A stretch of DNA of 63,672 nt from Halobacteriales archaeon SW_7_65_23. Lineage in GTDB: Archaea; Halobacteriota; Halobacteria; Halobacteriales; Haloarculaceae. The position numbers were made by a program, and so were the translations under genes. The notes beneath the pieces are model-generated. The model did no database searches. It was not told the DNA's origin and saw only the letters and a list, made by a program, of their open reading frames with translations. The DNA lies in NCBI GenBank assembly GCA_003022725.1, contig PXSQ01000068.1, positions 1 to 63,672 of the forward strand. Direction: 5' to 3'. Position 1 is the first letter of the stretch. The number at the start of each line of letters is the position of its first letter. This document shows positions 51,101 through 59,022 of the stretch, in pieces.

Positions 51101-53522
51101 CCTCCACGAACCGCGTCGTCAGGTCGCCCTCGATCTCCCGGGAGAGCGTCCGGTACTCGCCGTTCGCCCAGCGCTCGACCTGATCGTCGTAGTGCGTCGA
51201 GAAGTAGTGGCCGGAGTTCCCGCCCGGGAGCAGCCCGAGCAGGTCGCCGTTGAGGTCGTCCTGCATCTCCCAGCTCCCGCCCCACGGCCCACCCCGGCCG
51301 TAGTTCCACACCGTCCAGCCCGTGCCGCCGCGCGGGTGCGCGTCGTAGCCGAGAAAGTCGAGCCCCAGCGGGTGCCCGATGTGGCCCGTGTGGTTGACAT
51401 CGCCGTACACCTCGTGGCCCTCGTCATTGATCTCCGCGAGAGCGTCCCGGAGCGCCCGCCGCATCAGTGCCGCTCGGCCGCTCGACCCGAACCAGCGGCT
51501 GTCCTCTGACAGCGCAGCGATCGTCGCTGGCGACGGCCGGAACCCGTCGTCGACGTCGGACTCCTCGAACGCCTCTGCGAAGGTAGCGTCCTGGAACTCC
51601 GCCATCCACAGCTCGAAGACGAGTGCCGCCCGCGAGTCCGCGTCCATCCGGTAGTTCCACTCCTCGAGCCGGTCCGCGGCTGCCCGAAGCTCGTCGTCAG
51701 CGTCCTCGGCATCGCGAACTGCCGCGACCAGGTCCGGGACGAAATCGGCCGCCCGGCCGTCGTAGGTGTCCCGGCCGACCGTCCGGAGGAAGTCGAGGTC
51801 GATCGGCTCCCCGCTCTCGATCCGGTCGTCGAGCAGCTCGGCGATCCGGCGGCCGCGGTACCCGTCGGCGTATGAGGCCGCCAGGTAGTAGCCCAGGCGG
51901 TCGTCGTCGACGATCCGCTGGTTCGCCGTCGAGAGGTACTCGGGGTTGACGACGTGGGGGTTCTCCGAGACGGGGACGAACCCCTCCCAGGTCGACTCGC
52001 CGAACGGCTCGAAGCCCGCCCACTCGCCCTCGGGGGCGGAGCCATCGAAGATCCGGTCGCCGTGAACGGCCTCGCCGTCCACAGTGCGAAGGGGGATCCG
52101 GCCGGTCATCTGGTAGAGCGTGTTCCCGTCGCGGTCGGCGTACAGGAAGTTCTGTGTCGGCGCGTCGAACTGCTCGATGGCCGCGCGCGCCTCCTCCATG
52201 CCCGTGCTGTGGCTGAGCCTGTACAGCGCGACCGTCGTCCCGGTGGCGGTGTGGCCGGTCCAGGCGACCCCCACTTCTTGGCCCGACTCCTCGATCACCG
52301 GCCCATGGACCGATTTGCGGACCTCGACGGTCTCGTTGTCGCCGCTGTCGACCTCGATCTCCTGCTCCTCGACCGCGAACTCGCGGCGCTCGTCGCCGTA
52401 GCGGTACGTTTCGCCGTCGCGGTCGTAGCGGTAGAAGTCGATGACGTCCGCGCCGGCGTTCGTGAAACCCCAGGCGCCGTGGTCGTTCTCACCGATGACC
52501 ACGAACGGCGAGCCCGGGAACGCGACGCCGCGGGCGCGGTGCGCCGGGCCGTCGACCTGCATCTCGTACCACGTCGGCGGCGCCTGCAGGGAGAGGTGCG
52601 GGTCGTTCGAGAGGATCGGCGCGTCGCCATCGGCGTGCTCGGGGCCGATCACCCAGCTGTTCGACCCCAGCTCCGACCGGGGCTCGAACCGGCTCAGCCG
52701 GGCCAGCAGCGGGCCGCCGACGGGCTCGACCGACGACGAGGCACCGTTGCCGCCGCCGTCGTTCCCGCTGCCGCCATCGCCACCCGCCTGCGGTGACAGG
52801 CCCGCGCCGAACCGCTCGGGCCCCTGCCCCTCCCGGATGATCGGCGTGTCGTGGTCGACGCGGGCGGGGAACAGCTGGTCGGCCATCTCCGCGCCGAACT
52901 CCTCGCGGACGAGCGCGCGCCGGAGCGTCCGGAAGCTGCCGGTGAGCTGCCAGGCGATCAGCTTCTCGATCAGCGCCGAGTCCGCGACCGTCCAGGGGTC
53001 GGGCTCGTAACCGAGCAAGCGACACTCCAGCGGCAGCTCCTCGCGGTCTATCGCGTCGTTGACGCCGTCACGGTACGCCGCAAGTAGCGGCCCGATTTCG
53101 CTCTCCCGGACGTGTTCGGCGGTCACCTCGGCGGCTTCCGCAAAGGCCATCTGGCGGTGAAAGCGGTCGGAGTCGAGCGTGACGTCGCCGACGACCGCCG
53201 AAAGCTGGCCCCGGAACAGCCGGCGCTGGAGGTCCATCTGAAAGAGGCGGTCGGCGCCCTGGGCGTAGCCGACCGCGTAGTACAGCGCCGGCTCCGCGTC
53301 GGCGCTGACGCCCGCGACGCCCTCGTCGTCGTAGCGGAGTTGTGCCGGCCCGTAGGGGCTCTCGACGACCCCCTGCCGGCTGGTGCGTGCCGCCCCCCAC
53401 ACCGACCCCGAGAGCGGCGCGAACTGCTCGAGATACTGGCTGGCCGGCGAGAGCAGGCCGCCGGCGACGCCCGCGCCGACGATCCCCCCCAGGACGGCCC
53501 GCCGTGTCGTCTCTCGGTCCAT
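51090..53522 (-). CDS. Penicillin acylase-family Ntn hydrolase
   Basis: Exported amidohydrolase that matures by self-cleavage. 810 residues from MDRETTRRAVLGGIVGAGVAGG, a twin-arginine-like signal. The alpha-chain region follows (YYAVGYAQGADRLFQMDLQRRLFRGQLSAVVG). The autoproteolytic junction is G/S287 in ELGSNSWVIGPEH, where Ser287 becomes the N-terminal nucleophile of the beta chain. LSNDPHLSLQAPPTWYEM and STANQRIVDDDR carry further active-site residues. A Gly/Asn-rich spacer (about 250-265) precedes the junction, as expected for a linker peptide. Natural substrates could be acyl-homoserine lactones or N-acyl amino acids; not determinable here. Confidence 0.93.
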   Translation of the reverse strand: MDRETTRRAVLGGIVGAGVAGGLLSPASQYLEQFAPLSGSVWGAARTSRQGVVESPYGPAQLRYDDEGVAGVSADAEPALYYAVGYAQGADRLFQMDLQRRLFRGQLSAVVGDVTLDSDRFHRQMAFAEAAEVTAEHVRESEIGPLLAAYRDGVNDAIDREELPLECRLLGYEPDPWTVADSALIEKLIAWQLTGSFRTLRRALVREEFGAEMADQLFPARVDHDTPIIREGQGPERFGAGLSPQAGGDGGSGNDGGGNGASSSVEPVGGPLLARLSRFEPRSELGSNSWVIGPEHADGDAPILSNDPHLSLQAPPTWYEMQVDGPAHRARGVAFPGSPFVVIGENDHGAWGFTNAGADVIDFYRYDRDGETYRYGDERREFAVEEQEIEVDSGDNETVEVRKSVHGPVIEESGQEVGVAWTGHTATGTTVALYRLSHSTGMEEARAAIEQFDAPTQNFLYADRDGNTLYQMTGRIPLRTVDGEAVHGDRIFDGSAPEGEWAGFEPFGESTWEGFVPVSENPHVVNPEYLSTANQRIVDDDRLGYYLAASYADGYRGRRIAELLDDRIESGEPIDLDFLRTVGRDTYDGRAADFVPDLVAAVRDAEDADDELRAAADRLEEWNYRMDADSRAALVFELWMAEFQDATFAEAFEESDVDDGFRPSPATIAALSEDSRWFGSSGRAALMRRALRDALAEINDEGHEVYGDVNHTGHIGHPLGLDFLGYDAHPRGGTGWTVWNYGRGGPWGGSWEMQDDLNGDLLGLLPGGNSGHYFSTHYDDQVERWANGEYRTLSREIEGDLTTRFVEGDG

Positions 53523-53699
53523 ACCTGCCTCTGGGAGGGCCGCCACTTGGCTTTTTTCGGATCGACTGCGAGGAAGCTTTCATGCTGCTTGCAGAACCTG
53601 CAACAGCCTTCCTGACTACCCCGCCATCTTAAACGTTCCCACCCACGTGGGAGATACGCGTACAGACCGGGAGTCCGAGCATCACTCGGATTAATATAG

Positions 53700-53714
53700 T
53701 CACGTCCGGCAGTA
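53700..53714. repeat. Solo mini-element B-like terminus
   Basis: TCACGTCCGGCAGTA followed by TGA is close to the right end of element B (TTACGTCCGACAGTA) with two mismatches. It lies 9 bases ahead of the next ATG. No matching left end was found within the preceding 100 bases, so it is probably a remnant that now forms part of a promoter/leader. Confidence 0.45.
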
Positions 53715-53723
53715 TGAATTGCA

Positions 53724-54323
53724 ATGTCCGATCAATCCGCTACGCAGGAACAGTCCGAGAACACGGCGGCGTGCACGCTCTCCGAACCCGGCGAACAGAC
53801 CCGGATCGAATGGACCCGCGAGCACATCGTTCCGCACTTCCGCGAGGGCCGCCTGACTGCTGACGGCTTCCACGCGACATTCGACGCTAACGATGAGAGT
53901 CTCGAGTCGCTCGCGCGCTTCGTCGGCAAGGAGTCGGCCTGCTGTTCCTCGTTCACGTTCGAACTGACCTACGAGCCACCCTACGACGAGGTCGAACTGG
54001 CGATCACCGGCCCGGACGGGACGCGGGACCTCATCGAGCGAGGGCTCGTCGAACAGTTCGACCGCATCGACGCCGACACCGACCGGACCTGTAGCGGGGG
54101 ACGAGCAGCTACTCGCGCTGGCTCCGTCGCGGCCGTCGATTCTCCGATCCAGAAGGTTCTTACTCGCAGCAAATCACCTGCACACAATGGGAGCGTCCGT
54201 CGAGGTGAGCGTCGTCCTGCCCGCCTACAACGAGGAGGCGACGCTGGCCGAGACGGTGCGCGTGACGCTCGAACACCTCGACTCGTTTCTCCCCGCGGGG
54301 AGCTACGAGGTGATCGTCGCTGA
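53724..54323 (+). CDS. Small cysteine-pair protein, 3' end probably frameshifted
   Basis: The first ~115 residues look genuine: a Cys at CTLSEPGEQ, then FHATFDANDESLESLARFVGKESACCSSFTFELTYEPPYDEVELAITGPDGTRDLIERGL. This matches a family of small proteins of unknown function with a CC-x-FFTFEL core, sometimes near metal-resistance genes. After about 54090 the frame becomes Arg/Gly-rich and overlaps the next gene by 137 bp, unlike a real protein. A +1 frame change near GGACCTGTAG would end it at about 54096. A lost native stop is likely; the listed end is that of the open frame. Confidence 0.55.
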   Translation: MSDQSATQEQSENTAACTLSEPGEQTRIEWTREHIVPHFREGRLTADGFHATFDANDESLESLARFVGKESACCSSFTFELTYEPPYDEVELAITGPDGTRDLIERGLVEQFDRIDADTDRTCSGGRAATRAGSVAAVDSPIQKVLTRSKSPAHNGSVRRGERRPARLQRGGDAGRDGARDARTPRLVSPRGELRGDRR

Positions 54324-56001
54324 AGACGGCTGCGACGACCGGACCCCGGAGATCGCCGACGAACTCGCGGCCGAACACGAGGCGGTCAGGCACCTCCACA
54401 GCGACGAGCGCCTAGGTCGGGGCGGCGCCCTTGAGTTCGCGTTCCGGCAGGCCCGCGGGGAGACGCTGGTGTACTTCGACACCGACCTGGCGACGGACAT
54501 GGCGCACCTGGAGAAACTCGTCGAGAGCGTGCGCTCGGGGGACGCCGACGTCGCGACTGGGTCGCGGCTGCTGGCCGGCAGTGACGCCGACCGGCCGGCA
54601 AAACGCGACGTGCCGAGCCGGGGGTACAACGCGCTCGTCCGACTGCTGTTGCGCTCGAACGTACAGGACCACCAGTGCGGATTCAAGGCGTTCGACCGGG
54701 AGGTGGTGTTCGCACTGCTAGAAGAGGTGGAGGACGACCACTGGTTCTGGGACACCGAACTGCTGGTGCGCGCCCAGCAGGCCGGCTACCGCGTCGCAGA
54801 GCTCCCCGTCACCTGGACCCCGAAAGGCGACTCCAAGGTCGACCTCGTCCGGGACGTGTTCGGGATGGGCAGCCAGGTGCTGCGCACGTTCTGGCAGCTG
54901 TCGGTCAGCCCGCGGGTGACCCGCCGGACGAGCCTCGCCGCCGGCAGCCTGCTGATCGTGCTGGCGCTGCTGCTGATGACCGTCTACCTCGATCCCTCGG
55001 CCGTCCTCGAGAGCATGGCCGGCGCCGATCCGCTGCTCGTGGGCCTGGCGGCTGTCACCTATCTGCTCTCGTGGCCGCTGCGGGGGCTGCGCTACCGGGA
55101 CATCCTCGACTCGATCGGCTACCGGACCGACTGGGCGTTCCTGACCGGCGCGGTGTTCATCAGCCAGACGGGTAACCTCGTGTTCCCAGCCAGGGCTGGT
55201 GACGCCGTCCGGGCGTACATCGTGAAGGCGCGGCGTGGGATCCCCTACCCCTCCGGCGTGGCGTCGCTGGCCGTCGAGCGGGTGTACGACCTGCTGACGA
55301 TCACGTTCCTCGCGGGGATGGTCCTGCTCGGCCTCGCGGCGACGGGGTCGACGGCCGAACTCGAAGCGGCGCTGACCGGCCAGCCAGTCGAGGGCAGCGA
55401 AGCACAGAGCGGGCGGACGGCGCTGTTCGTCGCCACCGGCGTCGGCCTGGCGGCGCTGTGCGCCGTGGCGATAATCGTCTACACGGCGCGCTCGGAGACC
55501 AACTACGTCCGGCGAGTCGTCGGCCGGCTCAGCAACGACCGGTACGCCGACACCGTCGCGGGCGTCGTCGAGCAGTTCGCTGGCGACGTCCAGACCGTCG
55601 CCCGTGACCGCCGGGCGTTCGTCCGGGTCGGCCTCGGCAGCCTCCTCATCTGGACCATCGACGTGCTGGTCGCCATCGTCGTGTTGCTCGCCTTCGGCGT
55701 CGAGATGGCGCCCGGCCTGTTGCTCGGCGCCGGCTTCTTCGCCGTCAGCGTCGGGAACCTCGCGAAGGTACTCCCGCTGTCGCCGGGCGGCATCGGTCTC
55801 TACGAGGGGGGGTTCACGCTGCTGATGGTCGCGCTGACACCCGTCGGCGCCGTGACCGCGCTCTCGGTCGCCATCGTCGACCACGCGATCAAAAACGCCG
55901 TCACCATCCTGGGTGGCCTCGCCGCGATGACGATACTCAACGTCTCGCTGACGACCGCCGTCGAGGAGGGCCGCGACGCCGACACTGCACTCCAGGACTG
56001 A
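54187..56001 (+). CDS. aglD: AglD-like dolichol-phosphate glycosyltransferase fused to flippase-like membrane domain
   Basis: 604 residues. An N-terminal GT2 domain (about 5-235) has VVLPAYNEEATL, VAEDGCDDRT, YFDTDLATDMAHLEKLV and VQDHQCGFKAFDRE, the DPM1/AglJ-like set. The C-terminal region (about 255-590) has six to eight membrane helices of the LPG-synthase/UPF0104 type, with NLVFPARAGDAVRAY and PLSPGGIGLYEGGFTLLM. This two-part layout and length match Haloferax AglD, which charges dolichol phosphate with mannose for S-layer N-glycosylation. A TATA-like TTCTTACT about 27-35 bases upstream suggests a leaderless start. Acts at the cytoplasmic membrane. Whether it is AglD itself or a paralogue cannot be settled. 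Confidence 0.8.
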   Translation: MGASVEVSVVLPAYNEEATLAETVRVTLEHLDSFLPAGSYEVIVAEDGCDDRTPEIADELAAEHEAVRHLHSDERLGRGGALEFAFRQARGETLVYFDTDLATDMAHLEKLVESVRSGDADVATGSRLLAGSDADRPAKRDVPSRGYNALVRLLLRSNVQDHQCGFKAFDREVVFALLEEVEDDHWFWDTELLVRAQQAGYRVAELPVTWTPKGDSKVDLVRDVFGMGSQVLRTFWQLSVSPRVTRRTSLAAGSLLIVLALLLMTVYLDPSAVLESMAGADPLLVGLAAVTYLLSWPLRGLRYRDILDSIGYRTDWAFLTGAVFISQTGNLVFPARAGDAVRAYIVKARRGIPYPSGVASLAVERVYDLLTITFLAGMVLLGLAATGSTAELEAALTGQPVEGSEAQSGRTALFVATGVGLAALCAVAIIVYTARSETNYVRRVVGRLSNDRYADTVAGVVEQFAGDVQTVARDRRAFVRVGLGSLLIWTIDVLVAIVVLLAFGVEMAPGLLLGAGFFAVSVGNLAKVLPLSPGGIGLYEGGFTLLMVALTPVGAVTALSVAIVDHAIKNAVTILGGLAAMTILNVSLTTAVEEGRDADTALQD

Positions 56002-56306
56002 CGCAGCACTGAGGTCACAGCCTACCGTCAGTTGCCATCAAATGGTACGGAATGGTTTCACTCGTGGCCGAGTGAACGCACAATGGCCGCTGTGGGCGCT
56101 CAGCGGCCCGAAATTCCGCCCGCATGTGAACGGTGCCCATACTTAAGAGTATATATTTGGTTACCAAATTCTGGCGTTGGAGCGCGTCAGACGGGCGTCA
56201 TCGAGCGGGTGGCAAAAGATTTAAGTACTTTTCGGACTAACGTTTGTTTAGCTAACAGTCCGGGATTTTTACGGAGAGCAAGTTCCCGGAGAGCACATTC
56301 CAACAA
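56002..56306. promoter_or_regulatory. Upstream control region of the TFIIB gene
   Basis: No gene. Two TATA-like elements face right: GAGTATATATTTGG (about 56148-56160), overlapping the near-palindrome TTTGGT-T-ACCAAA (56156-56168), and GATTTAAGTACTTTT (about 56218-56232). The nearer one would give a leader of about 50-60 bases; the farther one a leader over 100 bases. The palindrome at a TATA box is a candidate operator. Confidence 0.5.
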
Positions 56307-57272
56307 ATGAGTGACTTGAACACGCGCACGCGAGTACAGGAAGGCGAACAGACAGAGGAACGCAAAGAGGAGTCGATGGACTGCCCCGAGTGCAGCGGGA
56401 AGCTGATCGTCGACGACGAGCACGGCGAGACCGTCTGTACCGAGTGTGGGCTAGTCGTCGAGGAGGACTCGGTCGACCGCGGGCCGGAGTGGCGCGCCTT
56501 CGACGCCCAGGAGAAAGACCAGAAGTCCCGGGTCGGGGCGCCGACGACGAACATGATGCACGACAAAGGGCTGTCGACCAACATCGACTGGCGCGACAAG
56601 GACGCCTACGGCAACGCCCTGGGCGCCAAGCAGCGCAAGAAGATGCAGCGTCTGCGCAAGTGGAACGAGCGGTTCCGGACGCGGGACTCCAAGGAGCGCA
56701 ACCTCAAGCAGGCGCTGGGCGAGATCGACCGGATGGCCTCGGCGCTGGGCCTGCCGGAGAACGTCCGCGAGACCGCCTCGGTGATCTACCGCCGCGCACT
56801 CGACGAGAACCTGCTGCCGGGTCGCTCGATCGAGGGCGTCTCGACGGCGTCGGTGTACGCCGCCGCGCGCCAGGCCGGGGTCCCCCGGTCGCTCGACGAG
56901 ATCACGGAAGTCTCCCGCGTCGAGAAAAGCGAGATCGCGCGCACCTACCGGTACGTGGTCCGGGAGCTCGGCCTCGAAGTGAAGCCGGCCGACCCCGAGA
57001 GCTACGTGCCCCGCTTCGCCTCGTCGCTAGAACTCTCCGAGGAGGCGGAGATGCGCGCCCGCCAGCTGCTCCAGAACGCCAAAGAGCAGGGCGTCCACTC
57101 CGGCAAGTCGCCCGTCGGCCTCGCGGCTGCCGCGGTGTACGCCGCCGCGCTGCTCACCAACGAGAAGACCACCCAGGCGGCGGTCAGCGAAGTCGCCGAC
57201 ATCTCCGAGGTGACGATCCGCAACCGCTACCACGAACTGCTCGAAGCCGAGCAGGACGTCCCGGTCGCCTGA
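56307..57272 (+). CDS. tfb: Transcription initiation factor IIB
   Basis: Bridges TBP-DNA and RNA polymerase at promoters. 321 residues: a zinc ribbon (CPECSGKLIVDDEHGETVCTECG, about 25-47), the B-reader/linker (WRAFDAQEKDQKSRVGAPT) and two cyclin-like repeats (about 120-215 and 220-315; SVYAAARQAGVPRSLDEI, AVYAAALLTNEKTTQAAVSEVADISEVTIRNRYHEL). Full length. Haloarchaea carry several tfb genes; which paralogue this is cannot be told. The upstream region is unusually long. Confidence 0.97.
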   Translation: MSDLNTRTRVQEGEQTEERKEESMDCPECSGKLIVDDEHGETVCTECGLVVEEDSVDRGPEWRAFDAQEKDQKSRVGAPTTNMMHDKGLSTNIDWRDKDAYGNALGAKQRKKMQRLRKWNERFRTRDSKERNLKQALGEIDRMASALGLPENVRETASVIYRRALDENLLPGRSIEGVSTASVYAAARQAGVPRSLDEITEVSRVEKSEIARTYRYVVRELGLEVKPADPESYVPRFASSLELSEEAEMRARQLLQNAKEQGVHSGKSPVGLAAAAVYAAALLTNEKTTQAAVSEVADISEVTIRNRYHELLEAEQDVPVA

Positions 57273-57573
57273 TCGGCGCCGGACTATTCTCGCGGTTTCT
57301 CTAGGTGACGGAGAGCCCGCGGTGTCGCTGTGGATGACCGGGCAAGCGGAGAAATGCTGGGGCTGTGTCTACACTCCTCGGAGTGCGACAGCTGATTACA
57401 GCACGTGGTTCGGCTCAGGCCATTTCGTTCAGAACACAGGTGACGGATCAACCAGTCACAAGGTGTGTAGACTGCCGCTAAAAGAAATAACAGATAAAAA
57501 TGATATTATTTCTGGTATGAAAGACTTAGGTCGCGTATTTTGCACGACGAGCGAGCACGTATAGGTGATGATA
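57273..57573. other. AT-richer spacer between tfb and the McrBC-like genes
   Basis: No convincing gene; an 80-codon frame here has no protein-like features. A separated pair GTCTACAC / GTGTAGAC lies about 57366-57373 and 57463-57470. The stretch 57478-57530 is very AT-rich (AAAGAAATAACAGATAAAAATGATATT). It marks the boundary between the core genes and the defence-type genes. Confidence 0.45.
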
Positions 57574-59019
57574 TCATGTACTCCGTAGGTCGTTGACGCC
57601 TACGATATTCGCCCGGGGGCCGTTTGGATACTGGACAAGTTGAATCTGATCGTCACTCGGGGGGATAACTTCGATATCGAGCGGCGGGAGAAACACAGCT
57701 CCTGTGACCATCCGTTCGTCGGTTCGCGGCGAGAGATACTCGCCAGCTTCGTCCCGCACGAGTTCGACGTATTCTACACATTGATTGAGCCCCTCCGCGA
57801 CCCGTTTGCGCTGTACTTTCCGTCGGTCTGAAGTTGGATATTTCACCTCTCCGACGAACACTTCCTGGAGAGCACCGGATTCAATATCTGACTCGATCAA
57901 CAGCAAATCTGGGCGTCCACTATAGAACTCTCGCTCTACACCTCGCATCTCCAGAACCTCCTCTTTCAGAGTCCCAGCTCTGTCGCTGGCGGTCCAGTAC
58001 CTCTGAGTGAAGGTGCCACCGTTGGGAAACTCCCTGTCGAGAACTGATTTTTCTTCGGCGACAGACCGCAAAGGAATATAAAAATTCGTGAGATCGGTGC
58101 CAGTCGCGTCAGTGAACAATTGAAACTCACTGCCGTTGAGTTCCCAGTGGGCGATCTCATTCATATTGCCCGTGATTGGAATAAGGTGACCGTCACCCAA
58201 TACCTCCACGAGTTTGTAGGCCCAGTACAACTCGAACAGTTCGTGGACTTCCTCCGGACCGACGAACAGCTGATTGAACAGGTCCCGAAGGTCGTCCTCG
58301 TCGTACTCTTCACGGTGGTACCGTTGATACCGATCCAAGAGCTTCGCTGCTTCTCTGTACAGTGGTGTCCGAGCCTCCTTGACCTCTTCTAAGGTGGCCC
58401 CGGAAATCGGATCGGCATCGACAGCGATCTGTGAGAGATATGGATTGTCGTACTTCAGCCGTAGGATCGTCGTCCATAGCGGTGAGTCTGTCCCGACCCA
58501 GCCTGAAAGCCAGCGATACTCTTCGGGCGACTCACGCGCATCTTCAAGTCTTTCATCGAGGATTCTGTGGATCCGATCGATGAGGGTCGCCAAAACGCGA
58601 TTTTCCTGTGTTTCGATCCGCTCGTCAGTCTGTCGGGATGCGAATAGCTGCTGGTCGTTTGGGGCGCGTCGAGCCCGTGTTTTGATCGTCTCTTGCCAGT
58701 CGATGCGACCCTCGATCCGTCCTCGCTGGATGTCGATCTGAGGCTCAGTCGTAGTCTTAATCCGTCGAATCCGACCCGGAAGCTTTCGGACGAATGGCAT
58801 CACGTCTGGTGACGGCTGCTCAACCGAGGGGGATACGTCCCCGTCGGCCATGTCGATTCCAGTGACGACGAAATACCGGAGCAATAGCTCCTCGATGTTT
58901 CGGATGCGGTCCTCAGGCGAGATCGTCTCGACGGCAGGGATCCGAGTACCCTTCCCCAGATACGTGTTTGCCAGGTCGGCGACATCCCTGGCTAACTCCC
59001 GTTTGTTCAGATCGGTCAT
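57574..59019 (-). CDS. McrC-like restriction nuclease subunit
   Basis: Partner nuclease of the adjacent McrB-like motor, 481 residues. The C-terminal part has a PD-(D/E)xK active site, D371 in GRPDLLLIES and E391-x-K393 in VFVGEVKYP. A helical middle region (about 125-260, ending FVGPEEVHELFELYWAYKLVEVLG) resembles DUF2357/McrC-type proteins that contact the AAA+ ring. The first 110 residues are poorly conserved. The start follows the McrB-like stop by 3 bp, so the two are coupled. Predicted role: cleavage of modified foreign DNA when stimulated by the motor. GC content is lower than neighbouring core genes, suggesting transfer. Confidence 0.82.
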   Translation of the reverse strand: MTDLNKRELARDVADLANTYLGKGTRIPAVETISPEDRIRNIEELLLRYFVVTGIDMADGDVSPSVEQPSPDVMPFVRKLPGRIRRIKTTTEPQIDIQRGRIEGRIDWQETIKTRARRAPNDQQLFASRQTDERIETQENRVLATLIDRIHRILDERLEDARESPEEYRWLSGWVGTDSPLWTTILRLKYDNPYLSQIAVDADPISGATLEEVKEARTPLYREAAKLLDRYQRYHREEYDEDDLRDLFNQLFVGPEEVHELFELYWAYKLVEVLGDGHLIPITGNMNEIAHWELNGSEFQLFTDATGTDLTNFYIPLRSVAEEKSVLDREFPNGGTFTQRYWTASDRAGTLKEEVLEMRGVEREFYSGRPDLLLIESDIESGALQEVFVGEVKYPTSDRRKVQRKRVAEGLNQCVEYVELVRDEAGEYLSPRTDERMVTGAVFLPPLDIEVIPPSDDQIQLVQYPNGPRANIVGVNDLRST

Positions 59020-59022
59020 TCG

